From: Erysipelotrichaceae bacterium
Lineage (GTDB): Bacteria > Bacillota_I > Bacilli_A > Erysipelotrichales > Erysipelotrichaceae
DNA length: 12,538 nucleotides
Direction: 5' to 3'
Assembly: GCA_900754715.1 (NCBI GenBank)
Contig: CAAEDX010000166.1
Coordinates: 1 to 12,538 of the forward strand
Part shown: positions 8,301 through 12,538 of the stretch, piece after piece
How the letters are laid out: each line of letters begins with the position of its first letter
How positions within the stretch are numbered: position 1 is the stretch's first letter
The notes under the pieces: model-generated
What the model saw: only the letters and a program-made list of their open reading frames with translations
Told to the model about the DNA's origin: nothing
Database searches by the model: none
Made by a program: the position numbers and the translations under genes

Positions 8301-9040
8301 TCATCATAACCGAAGTCATAGACACCGTTTCTCCACGTATAACGCATGACACCATAACCATTGGTCGACATATAGAATGGAGTCGGTGAAGAAACCATTC
8401 CGTCTCCCCAGTTTCCGCTTGTGGCTACGATATTGATCTGGAGCTTCTGATTCTTATGAGAGAAATAACCATTTTGGAATCCTCCGCCAAAGAAATACTC
8501 ATCTTCTCCTTCATTCAAGGTCTGGGTCGTCTTGCCATTGCCATACTGCAATGGTGCTTTTTCGGACCAGACCACCTCGTCAGTCTGCGCATTGATCATG
8601 CGCATACGGGAATCTGCCTTACTGATCGCGAGCTCTACTTTATCAGTGCCGATCACATAATCTGTATCTGTCTCACTGACATTAGGCACAACGCCTTCAT
8701 ACTCAGAAATCGGCTTAACCAGCATCTTGGCCACATAATCATCACGGGCCGTTTCTGGCTCTTCCACAAATTTTCCTTCAGGTTCGACATTCAGGCGGAA
8801 TATCGTATCACTGACAAAGGTGATCTTGATCTTTTCTCCGGCATTCGAAGTAGAGATATCGACCACATTGTCACTGACCTGGATATCATCCATGCTTTCG
8901 ATCGTTCCCAGTGTGGTTACGCCATCAGCCGCTCTGTTTTCCTGCGCACGCGCGGGAATATTGAACATAGAGACTGCCATCAGCACGGAGAGCCCGGACA
9001 TCAGAACTTTTTTCATACAGTCTTTCACTGCCATTTTCAT
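2348..9040 (-). CDS. Giant secreted multimodular GH31 glycoside hydrolase with dockerin, cohesin, F5/8C and FIVAR modules
   Basis: A 2,230-residue surface enzyme. A signal peptide (about 1-32, cleavage after ARA) precedes a GH31 catalytic region: an N-terminal beta-sandwich (about 60-285), the barrel starting near LPEYSYYLGH, and C-terminal beta domains to about 800. The predicted nucleophile is D451 (AIKTDVAW) and the predicted acid/base D501 (IWSGDQ). Then come FN3 (900-990), F5/8C-like (995-1133), dockerin type I with two calcium loops (D1144/N1146/D1148 and D1179/N1181/N1183), cohesin-like (1207-1335), F5/8C-like (1350-1493), Ig-like (1498-1592), F5/8C/CBM32 (1600-1750), six FIVAR repeats (about 1753-2168) and a C-terminal hydrophobic segment with RKKRS. 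GH31 enzymes cleave alpha-linked sugars with retention. The modules resemble those on mucin-degrading Clostridium perfringens enzymes and GH31 alpha-N-acetylgalactosaminidases, so a host-glycan role is likely but unproven. The gene is monocistronic. The ribosome binding site abuts the first ATG; the ATG at 9034 (codon 3) is better spaced. Confidence 0.93.
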   Translation of the reverse strand: MKMAVKDCMKKVLMSGLSVLMAVSMFNIPARAQENRAADGVTTLGTIESMDDIQVSDNVVDISTSNAGEKIKITFVSDTIFRLNVEPEGKFVEEPETARDDYVAKMLVKPISEYEGVVPNVSETDTDYVIGTDKVELAISKADSRMRMINAQTDEVVWSEKAPLQYGNGKTTQTLNEGEDEYFFGGGFQNGYFSHKNQKLQINIVATSGNWGDGMVSSPTPFYMSTNGYGVMRYTWRNGVYDFGYDDPTTTTTMHNEERFDGIYFLGDIPSVLDQYTDLTGKPVMLPEYSYYLGHANCYNRDYWVEDPNGKYEINGVRYTEKGSSNPGGNAFLETLNDTPVSARTVLDWYQQEDMPLGWFLPNDGYGCGYGQDDTDSTPDTADAEAIDINVNNLKRFTDYANSKGVEVGLWTQSDLKPTLYDNEGKVIAPHLRRDVEKEVNIGGVRAIKTDVAWVGSGFSMALNSVKTAADTIEEAQYRPFVVSLFGWNGTQRYATIWSGDQKGGLWEYIRFHIPSYIGAGLSGIPYVGSDMDGIYGGGAPIIQTRDYQWKAFTPVMIDMDGWGSTVKNPAANGGIYASINRMYLKLKAQMLPYNYSNTYEANQTGMPLIRAMLLEYPEDPNAYTTMTQYQYMWGENLLIAPIYQDTASDDQGNDIRNDIYLPDEDQVWIDYFTGEQYQGGRVINGFDAPVWKTPVFVKNGAIIPMAEENNSPAGVKGASPRIFEVWPSGETDFTLFEDDGYSTDYYNGAYALTNITSNAPKSGSGTATIHVDAADTNGQDYAEVTKFDKERETQFVVNVQERPESISAEVGGKAVEFKEVGSEAEFNEAEGNVYFYNEAPNLNKYNLEGEAFADTKIITTPKLYVKIAANDVSANAIDLTIEGFNNTMAPKDDGSTAAPAVPEGLHAVEEGIQDTSLQLQWDPVEGENGASYYELRVNGENGYVLSNLEDTTFVHGNLTQATEYTYEVRAVNTAGKSAWSEPISVSTQLDRYRNVVPDFSLTSPSANDGTTTNLTNRDMNDMWFSKFDNNNAEVAKGEKYFYFDLKEVYQMDKLELYGVTGYTSGNITNATIETSIDGIHYTTLLDHANVTWTDKNLRAEIDLKGASMRYMRMTVHQPYDSWLALSEVMPYKVDGSKPAPMGDVNGDRQIDEGDMTFMSNYVGVNSASTTWVQVSQADFNGNGLIDGFDLAFVAANVYGQGSSSQDVAGSIVAIPSKNHLKAGEEFTIDIYGNGFNDVNSLSFQLEDVNNHFTINNRAESADALDGMIVYPMNYGSRVTLAATNRGGSGAKLNGNMKIATIKAAAKVDTVFDMELTNAIIVGPGLSEASAIAAVVDPDTEMPAVDDQTRLLVNRKDFTLSSSTPDKFQSGYGLENIADGSLATVSELKWNAGAECPLNWTFNLSGEKEISSMIVYKRPNGNGSLKKIEMIAYHNGEEVARELKDNIENGAESVEFTLPENTMVDKVEFNALDSHQASDSTKYMTLREIELYGRNNSVVTGIEADDSNVYTMDYDTSMIYRANVLPATALNRQYTVTSSDPDLIRVSRIQDESGNISYLLTAAESGEEGAKVTITAKAVAGDFSVSKEITLGGGSTQPEYGKLPESMMSASASSECPDGYENHGKAYDVLDNDASTYWHSDWTVDGHTLPQWVMITLDQPSTISQMDVLPRDSGNGSITDYEIYVSETGEDDSFVLAAKGTWDGGTDLETVKFDEPFKNITAVKLVALGSRHSSDANNVAAVAEIDLYGKVGASEITKDALNEAIAAAEKISADEYTTSSWNTLQQALTAAKDVAADDSADQETIDAAAAALNSAVEALQVKASQPSLDALQNMVEKAEALEGYTEEELKDVNAAVAAAKALIEDPDDASSAAVVAVTLQLSEAISDLSALPSIDALRKDLQDSIDFVKENILNDTEGLRPGKVQALKDAVKAAEDVLKDADASREELIAASKAITKAAHELWEIVSKAELNALIEAAKGYAEEEYTEESFAALSKALEVAKATAIDEDASVDEVTQAITGLATAIAGLEKVTLDTSALEYEIDLAEEMLADIDSYIPSTVEGLKEKLDDAKNALKTATDQAQIDEATRILREARLSARTKADKSALEAAIDAANSFDLSLYTADSAKDIKTALKKAEAMMSKEDATQEEVNATVAALNAAVNKLVKEEVNAPDVQDPSIKDPAQGADQSVNAVPDKTNTAAQSGMSAMFAVMLAAGAGAALLALRKKRS

Positions 9041-9049
9041 CCTCCTCCC
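9041..9049 (-). promoter_or_regulatory. Ribosome binding site of the GH31 gene that argues for the second ATG
   Basis: On the minus strand GGGAGGAGG ends one base before the first possible ATG (9040-9038), which is too close for normal initiation. The next in-frame ATG (9034-9032, codon 3) lies six bases from the last GGAGG, the usual spacing. Translation therefore probably starts at 9034, or at both. The signal peptide is intact either way. Confidence 0.6.
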
Positions 9050-9128
9050 GGAAAGCAGGCCTTCTCGGTCTCTTCACCTCCTTGCTCACAAACGAGAAAC
9101 CGCTTTCTCCTGTTTATATTTTCGCACA

Positions 9129-9158
9129 GCGTTGGCAATATTACAACGCAAATATTGC
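9129..9158 (-). repeat. Two overlapping inverted repeats just downstream of the GH31 promoter
   Basis: On the minus strand GCAATATT (9158-9151) and AATATTGC (9142-9135) form a perfect 8-bp inverted repeat around an 8-base spacer. Within that spacer, GCGTTG (9149-9144) is a perfect complement of CAACGC (9134-9129), which directly follows the first repeat. The two stems cannot form together. The position, about +5 to +35 from the predicted start, suits either a repressor operator or a regulatory RNA element. No factor can be named from the sequence. Confidence 0.55.
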
Positions 9159-9169
9159 ATTTTTATACA

Positions 9170-9199
9170 ATTATGACATCAAAAAGTGGCAAACGTCAA
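9170..9199 (-). promoter_or_regulatory. Putative promoter of the GH31 gene
   Basis: On the minus strand TTGACG (9199-9194) and CATAAT (9175-9170) are separated by 18 bases. The -35 overlaps the tail of the upstream dap operon terminator. Transcription would start near 9163, giving a leader of about 125 bases. The leader contains inverted repeats (9129-9158), a 6-bp hairpin (9094-9109), an isolated perfect AAGGAGGTGA (9083-9074) and the working ribosome binding site. No other promoter of similar quality is visible in 9041-9294. Confidence 0.6.
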
Positions 9200-9228
9200 A
9201 AGCGTTGTTTCCTTGTCAGAAACAACGC
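9198..9228 (-). terminator. Stem-loop terminator after the dap operon
   Basis: On the minus strand a perfect 10-bp stem, GCGTTGTTTC (9228-9219) with GAAACAACGC (9211-9202), encloses a 7-base loop and is followed by TTTT (9201-9198). It lies 66 bases past the DUF6440 stop codon. The U-run is short, so some read-through into the GH31 gene is possible. Confidence 0.7.
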
Positions 9229-9294
9229 CGCTATTGATCATATATAGTGATTTGCAAGCTTACATCATGAAATGAGCTTTACGACAAAGCTGAT

Positions 9295-9483
9295 TCATTC
9301 TTTCTCTCGGTCTTGAAATGGCGTCACGACCACATTGCCTCGCGCGTCAAGCAGCGGGGTGAGGCCGCCGCTGTAGCCATCCTCATGCCACAGATAATTC
9401 ACACCGGTCTCCTTGTCGACCCAGATCTCCATTACTGTAAGACGGCCTTGCTGGTAGATACGTTCAAATCGTTCCTGTTTCAT
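9295..9483 (-). CDS. Small DUF6440 family protein
   Basis: A 62-residue protein with the conserved pattern I associate with DUF6440: an N-terminal ERFERIYQQGR, a central VDKETGVNYLW, then a GG-L-PLLD motif (GYSGGLTPLLDARGNVV). It has no signal peptide or membrane segment and is probably a small cytoplasmic beta-rich protein. The function of the family is unknown to me. It starts 8 bases after the dapH stop codon, with TAGGAG five bases before its ATG, so it is translated as the last gene of the lysine operon. That placement could mean a role tied to the pathway or simple hitch-hiking. The family assignment rests on recalled motifs; that the ORF is a real gene is supported by its ribosome binding site, spacing and conserved motifs. 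Confidence 0.75.
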   Translation of the reverse strand: MKQERFERIYQQGRLTVMEIWVDKETGVNYLWHEDGYSGGLTPLLDARGNVVVTPFQDREKE

Positions 9484-9491
9484 GACAGCTC

Positions 9492-10175
9492 CTACAGCGA
9501 GCGAAGCGCAGAAACCAACGCGGTCTTCTGCGTCGCTTTTTCATCCTTTGCCTTGATGACACGAGCCGGTGTTCCCGCTACGACGGTATTGGCAGGCACA
9601 TCTTCGATAACGATGGCGCCGGCCGCGACGACCGCGCCTTCACCGACATGCACACCTTCGATGATGACTGCATTAGCACCGACCAGCACATTGTCCTCGA
9701 TGATGACCGGGGTCGCACTGGCTGGTTCGACCACGCCCGCAAGCACCGCGCCAGCACCGATATGGCAGTTTTTGCCGACCGTCGCGCGGCCGCCCAATAC
9801 CGCGCCCATATCGATCATGGTGCCTTCGCCGATGATCGCGCCGATATTGATGATGGCACCCATCATGATGACGGCATTATCTCCGATCTCCACCTGATCA
9901 CGGATGATGGCACCTGGTTCAATGCGCGCGCGAACATTTTTCATGTCCAGCAGCGGCACGGCGCTGTTGCGGCAGTCATTCTCTATGACCACATCCAGGA
10001 GATTATCCTGATTTTCCTTCAGTATCGGTTCGATGTCTTTCCAGTCACCGAACACGACATCGCCAAACTGATGGCAGTTTGGAAAATCGATCGGCGTCTT
10101 TGCCCGATAGTAGACCTTTACCGGCGTCTTCTTCTCCGCATTGTGTATGAAATTGATGATATCTTGTGCGTTCAT
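9492..10175 (-). CDS. dapH: 2,3,4,5-tetrahydrodipicolinate N-acetyltransferase
   Basis: Transfers an acetyl group from acetyl-CoA to tetrahydrodipicolinate, the committed step of the acetylase branch of meso-DAP and lysine synthesis. The 227-residue protein is very close to Bacillus subtilis DapH. It has the short alpha-helical N-terminal domain (STPVKVY-like TPVKVYYR at 17-24), [11 protein letters not shown] at 70-80, and then the left-handed beta-helix of hexapeptide repeats from [20 protein letters not shown] onward (82-190). The signature stretches GEGTMIDM (116-123), [15 protein letters not shown] (128-142) and [11 protein letters not shown] (198-208) are intact. It overlaps dapB by 4 bases (ATGA), indicating translational coupling, and has AGGAG seven bases upstream. 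Many genomes call this gene dapD; the sequence is the acetyl, not the succinyl, type. The later steps of the branch (aminotransferase, deacetylase) are not in this window. Confidence 0.95.
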   Translation of the reverse strand: MNAQDIINFIHNAEKKTPVKVYYRAKTPIDFPNCHQFGDVVFGDWKDIEPILKENQDNLLDVVIENDCRNSAVPLLDMKNVRARIEPGAIIRDQVEIGDNAVIMMGAIINIGAIIGEGTMIDMGAVLGGRATVGKNCHIGAGAVLAGVVEPASATPVIIEDNVLVGANAVIIEGVHVGEGAVVAAGAIVIEDVPANTVVAGTPARVIKAKDEKATQKTALVSALRSL

Positions 10176-10885
10176 TGCTCTTCTCCTGTCAGATCTTTCA
10201 TCGTGTAATAGCCATTAGGCCGTTTGGCCATGAATGCCAGCGCTTTCCATGCACCGTTCACAAAGATCATGCGGCTGCTTGCCGTATGCGTGATCTTCAG
10301 TGACTCATCCTGTCCCAGATACAGCACGGTGTGCTCTCCGGCCACCGTGCCGCCGCGGATGGCATGGATGCCGATCTCCTTGCCGCGTTTGCCGACAAAG
10401 CCTTCGCGTCCATAGACCCGCTTGAAGGCATGGTCAGGATCCATCGCCTCAACGAGCATGACCGCCGTACCGCTGGGCGCATCCTGTTTCTGATCGTGGT
10501 GCGTTTCCACCACTTCCATGTCAAAGTCTTCCTTTAACAGCGGCGTGACCTGTTCCAGCACCTTCTCCAGCATGGCGATGCCATAAGAGAAATTGGCTGA
10601 ATAGAACACCGGGCAAGACCGTGCGGTCTGCCGCAGCAGCTGCTTTTGTTCCTCATTGAGCCCGGTCGTGCCGCAGATGTATATACAGCAATGCGTCTGC
10701 ACATAGTCACATGCCCAGCCCAGATTGTCCGGGTGTGAAAAGTCGATGACGGCATCGCACTCCAGCGGCTTCACCTCATCCTGATTGGCCGCATCTGCCA
10801 TGGCGATCACCTCATGACCATGCGCACTTGCGCTGTCCTTGAGCAATGTGCCCATCTTGCCGCGGCCGATGATGATCACGCGCAT
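10172..10885 (-). CDS. dapB: 4-hydroxy-tetrahydrodipicolinate reductase
   Basis: Reduces the DapA product to tetrahydrodipicolinate with NAD(P)H in the cytoplasm. The 237-residue protein has the N-terminal dinucleotide-binding motif IIIGRGKMG (4-12), the GTTG loop (72-75), the catalytic signature [18 protein letters not shown] with H129/H130 and K133, and [14 protein letters not shown] (174-187) in the substrate domain. The nucleotide-binding glycine motif is short (GRGKMG rather than GxxGRMG), as in several Gram-positive relatives, and the protein is somewhat shorter than the roughly 270 residues of the E. coli enzyme. Its ATG overlaps the end of dapA by 10 bases and has GGAGG ten bases upstream. 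Its stop overlaps the start of dapH by 4 bases. Confidence 0.95.
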   Translation of the reverse strand: MRVIIIGRGKMGTLLKDSASAHGHEVIAMADAANQDEVKPLECDAVIDFSHPDNLGWACDYVQTHCCIYICGTTGLNEEQKQLLRQTARSCPVFYSANFSYGIAMLEKVLEQVTPLLKEDFDMEVVETHHDQKQDAPSGTAVMLVEAMDPDHAFKRVYGREGFVGKRGKEIGIHAIRGGTVAGEHTVLYLGQDESLKITHTASSRMIFVNGAWKALAFMAKRPNGYYTMKDLTGEEQ

Positions 10886-11766
10886 AAGCCATATTCCTCC
10901 ATGACCTTGCGCAGCTTCTCATGCGTATCCGGCATCATCTCACAAAGCGGATAGCGATAGCCGCCGACCTGCTTGCCCATGAGGTTTAAGGCCGCCTTGA
11001 CCGGAATCGGATTGACCTCGCTGAACAGCGCCTGCACCAGATCCAGATATTTCAGCTGGCCATCGCGGCTGGCCTTCACATCGCCGGCATGCCAGGAAGC
11101 AACGATGTCATGCGTCTGCTTCGGCACGACATTGGCAAGGACGCTGATGACGCCGCTGGCGCCCAGCGCAAGCATGCTGGTGATCATATCGTCATTGCCG
11201 CTGTACATGGCAAAGTCATCGTTCACATAACGGGCGATGCGCGCCGCGTAAGTGATGCTGCCGCTGGCCTCCTTGATGCCGCAGACATTGGGATGCTTGC
11301 TCAGCTCTGCCACGACATCTTCGCTGATGCTGCAGCCAGTGCGTCCTGGCACATTATACAGGATGATCGGGCAGCTTGTCACATCAGCCACCTGGCGGAA
11401 ATGCTCGATCATGCCGCGGCGGTTGGCCTTATTGTAATACGGAGAGATCATGAGCAGCGCATCAGCGCCCATGTCCGCATAGCGCTTGCCCTTTTCCACC
11501 GCTGTCTGTGTGCAGTTGCTGCCGGCGCCCACGATGACCGGCACCCGGTGCGCGACATGCGCGATGGTCACTCGGGCCACTTCATCATCTTCCTCATGCG
11601 TCATCGTACTGCTTTCACCAGTAGTGCCCAGCACAAGGATGCCATCTGTTGAATTGGCAATATGCCAGTCCAGCAACTCCTTCAGCTTCTCAAAATTGAC
11701 ACTGCCGTCTTCATGAAACGGTGTGACCAGCGCAACGATGCTTCCCTTGATCGGTTTCATATTCAT
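10876..11766 (-). CDS. dapA: 4-hydroxy-tetrahydrodipicolinate synthase
   Basis: Condenses pyruvate with aspartate semialdehyde, the first step committed to DAP and lysine. The 296-residue TIM-barrel protein carries the Schiff-base lysine K165 (GIKEASG), the TTGES motif (48-52), the YYNKAN stretch with the catalytic-triad tyrosine (110/111), and LYNVPGRTG (136-144) with the active-site tyrosine Y137 and substrate-binding R142. The length is standard. Two in-frame ATGs compete: the one at 11766 is only three bases from GGAG, while codon 3 (11760) is nine bases away and gives an N-terminus (MKPIKGSIVALVTPF) more like known DapA proteins. The gene start lies inside the end of dapF (about 56 bases of overlap), and its end overlaps dapB by 10 bases. 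Feedback inhibition by lysine cannot be judged from the sequence. Confidence 0.95.
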   Translation of the reverse strand: MNMKPIKGSIVALVTPFHEDGSVNFEKLKELLDWHIANSTDGILVLGTTGESSTMTHEEDDEVARVTIAHVAHRVPVIVGAGSNCTQTAVEKGKRYADMGADALLMISPYYNKANRRGMIEHFRQVADVTSCPIILYNVPGRTGCSISEDVVAELSKHPNVCGIKEASGSITYAARIARYVNDDFAMYSGNDDMITSMLALGASGVISVLANVVPKQTHDIVASWHAGDVKASRDGQLKYLDLVQALFSEVNPIPVKAALNLMGKQVGGYRYPLCEMMPDTHEKLRKVMEEYGLCA

Positions 11767-12538
11767 AAACTCCTTTCATCACGCGGACCGCCGGCCCGCT
11801 CATCATCACATGTCCCTGCTCATTCAGCTCGACCAGAAGCTCGCCTTTTTCCAGGAGCACGTGTGCTTTCTCATTCATCTTTCCTTCTCGCACGGCACAG
11901 ACCAGCGCGGCGCACGCTCCGGTGCCGCATGCCAATGTCATGCCGCAGCCGCGCTCATATGTGCGCACCCGCATCGTCTGATCATCTACGACCTGCACGA
12001 AATTGACATTGGTCTGCTCCGCATACAGCGGATGCGTGCAGATCTGCCGGCCCGCTTCAGCGATATCCGCGTCAAAGTCATCGACGAACACCACCGTGTG
12101 TACCGTGCCCATGAACAGACTGTACAGTGTCACTGCTGTGCCATCTGCCAGCGTCAGCTGCTTTCCCCATATCGGCTCGCTGATGCCGATGCGCCTTGGA
12201 TCATCATCCGGCATTCCCATGTCGATCTGGACGCGGAAAGGCGCTTCCTGCAATATCCGCACTTTCTGCACGCCGGCCAGGGTCTGCACATCATAGGCCG
12301 CTGTGCGCGTGATCTGCTCATCGTGGCAAAAGGCTGCGAAACAGCGAATGCCATTGCCGCACATCGGCGCGCGGCTGCCATCCTGATTGTAATAGATCAT
12401 CTCCAGCGGGCCTTCGCCCACCGCGATGAATCCATCTGCGCCGATACCGGTGTGCCGGTCACACGCCCGCTGAGCCAGATCTGGCAGATCGATGCCGGAA
12501 AGCTCACTGGCTCTGGCAATGATGAAGTCATTGCCGCA
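11711..12538 (-). CDS. dapF: Diaminopimelate epimerase, 5' end cut by window edge
   Basis: Interconverts LL- and meso-diaminopimelate, supplying the peptidoglycan cross-linking residue and the lysine precursor. The reading frame is open to the right edge and begins there with CGNDFIIARASELSG, the family N-terminal GNDF motif, so only about 5-10 residues are missing. An internal GTG at 12421 is not the start, because the upstream sequence (RACDRHTGIGADG) is conserved DapF. Both catalytic cysteine motifs are present: MCGNGIRC and ACGTGACA. The C-terminal domain ends with SGPAVRVMKGVYEYE. A short tail (to GHTVS) is encoded within the start of dapA, overlapping it by about 56 bases. It is the first gene of the dapF-A-B-H cluster visible here; the operon promoter lies outside the window. 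Confidence 0.94.
   Translation of the reverse strand, partial: CGNDFIIARASELSGIDLPDLAQRACDRHTGIGADGFIAVGEGPLEMIYYNQDGSRAPMCGNGIRCFAAFCHDEQITRTAAYDVQTLAGVQKVRILQEAPFRVQIDMGMPDDDPRRIGISEPIWGKQLTLADGTAVTLYSLFMGTVHTVVFVDDFDADIAEAGRQICTHPLYAEQTNVNFVQVVDDQTMRVRTYERGCGMTLACGTGACAALVCAVREGKMNEKAHVLLEKGELLVELNEQGHVMMSGPAVRVMKGVYEYETDQGKHRCAGHTVS

Noticed and set aside
9186..9267. Possible catabolite-repression (cre) sites near the GH31 promoter
   Set aside because: The best stretches (TGTAAGCTTGCAAA and a GGCAAACGTCAAAA overlapping the -35) miss several conserved cre positions, so no CcpA site is claimed.
9271..9297. AGCTTT/AAAGCT hairpin just after the DUF6440 stop codon as an operon terminator
   Set aside because: The stem is only 6 bp and no U-run follows. 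The hairpin at 9198-9228 is a much better candidate.
11711..12421. dapF starting at the internal GTG at 12421
   Set aside because: Conserved DapF sequence (GNDF and HTGIGADG) continues in frame upstream to the window edge, so the true start is outside the window.
1..12538. CRISPR array, tRNA or rRNA genes, insertion sequences, prophage
   Set aside because: I saw no regularly spaced repeats, cloverleaf-like genes, transposase motifs or phage genes. The window is filled by seven chromosomal-type genes and one small ORF with short intergenic gaps.

Overview
The window looks like chromosomal DNA from a gut-associated Firmicute of moderate GC content. Three things point that way: strong AGGAGG-type ribosome binding sites, a Bacillus-type acetylase (DapH) lysine pathway, and a very large secreted glycosidase built from modules (F5/8C, FIVAR, dockerin, cohesin) known from Clostridium perfringens and related mucin-dwelling Firmicutes. 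A member of the Erysipelotrichales would fit, but the sequence alone does not settle the taxon. Every gene I can support is on the minus strand, so transcription runs from high to low coordinates.

Reading in the direction of transcription: (1) 12538-9295 is a tightly packed meso-diaminopimelate/lysine operon, dapF (5' end cut by the window edge) - dapA - dapB - dapH - a 62-residue DUF6440 protein. Adjacent genes overlap or lie 8 bases apart, and a stem-loop terminator (9198-9228) follows. (2) 9199-2348 holds its own promoter, a leader of about 125 bases rich in inverted repeats, and a single 2,230-residue gene. This encodes a secreted, cell-wall-associated GH31 glycoside hydrolase with FN3, three F5/8C-like domains, a dockerin followed directly by a cohesin, a bacterial Ig-like domain, six FIVAR helical repeats and a C-terminal membrane anchor. 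A strong intrinsic terminator (2252-2294) follows. (3) 2216-647 is a compact regulated unit: a promoter, a yybP-ykoY (Mn2+) riboswitch starting at the predicted +1, a terminator hairpin that competes with the riboswitch P1 stem, a CNNM/HlyC-CorC family membrane transporter, and a terminator overlapping its stop codon. (4) 640-1 is a promoter and the first 195 residues of a MATE-family efflux pump that runs off the left edge.

The dap genes supply meso-DAP for peptidoglycan and lysine. The GH31 protein probably trims host or dietary glycans at the cell surface and may assemble with partners through its dockerin and cohesin. The riboswitch suggests that the CNNM protein handles manganese. The most interesting points are the Mn2+ riboswitch/CNNM pairing, the tandem dockerin-cohesin in a GH31 enzyme with a non-canonical C-terminal sorting signal, and the nested inverted repeats in that gene's leader.
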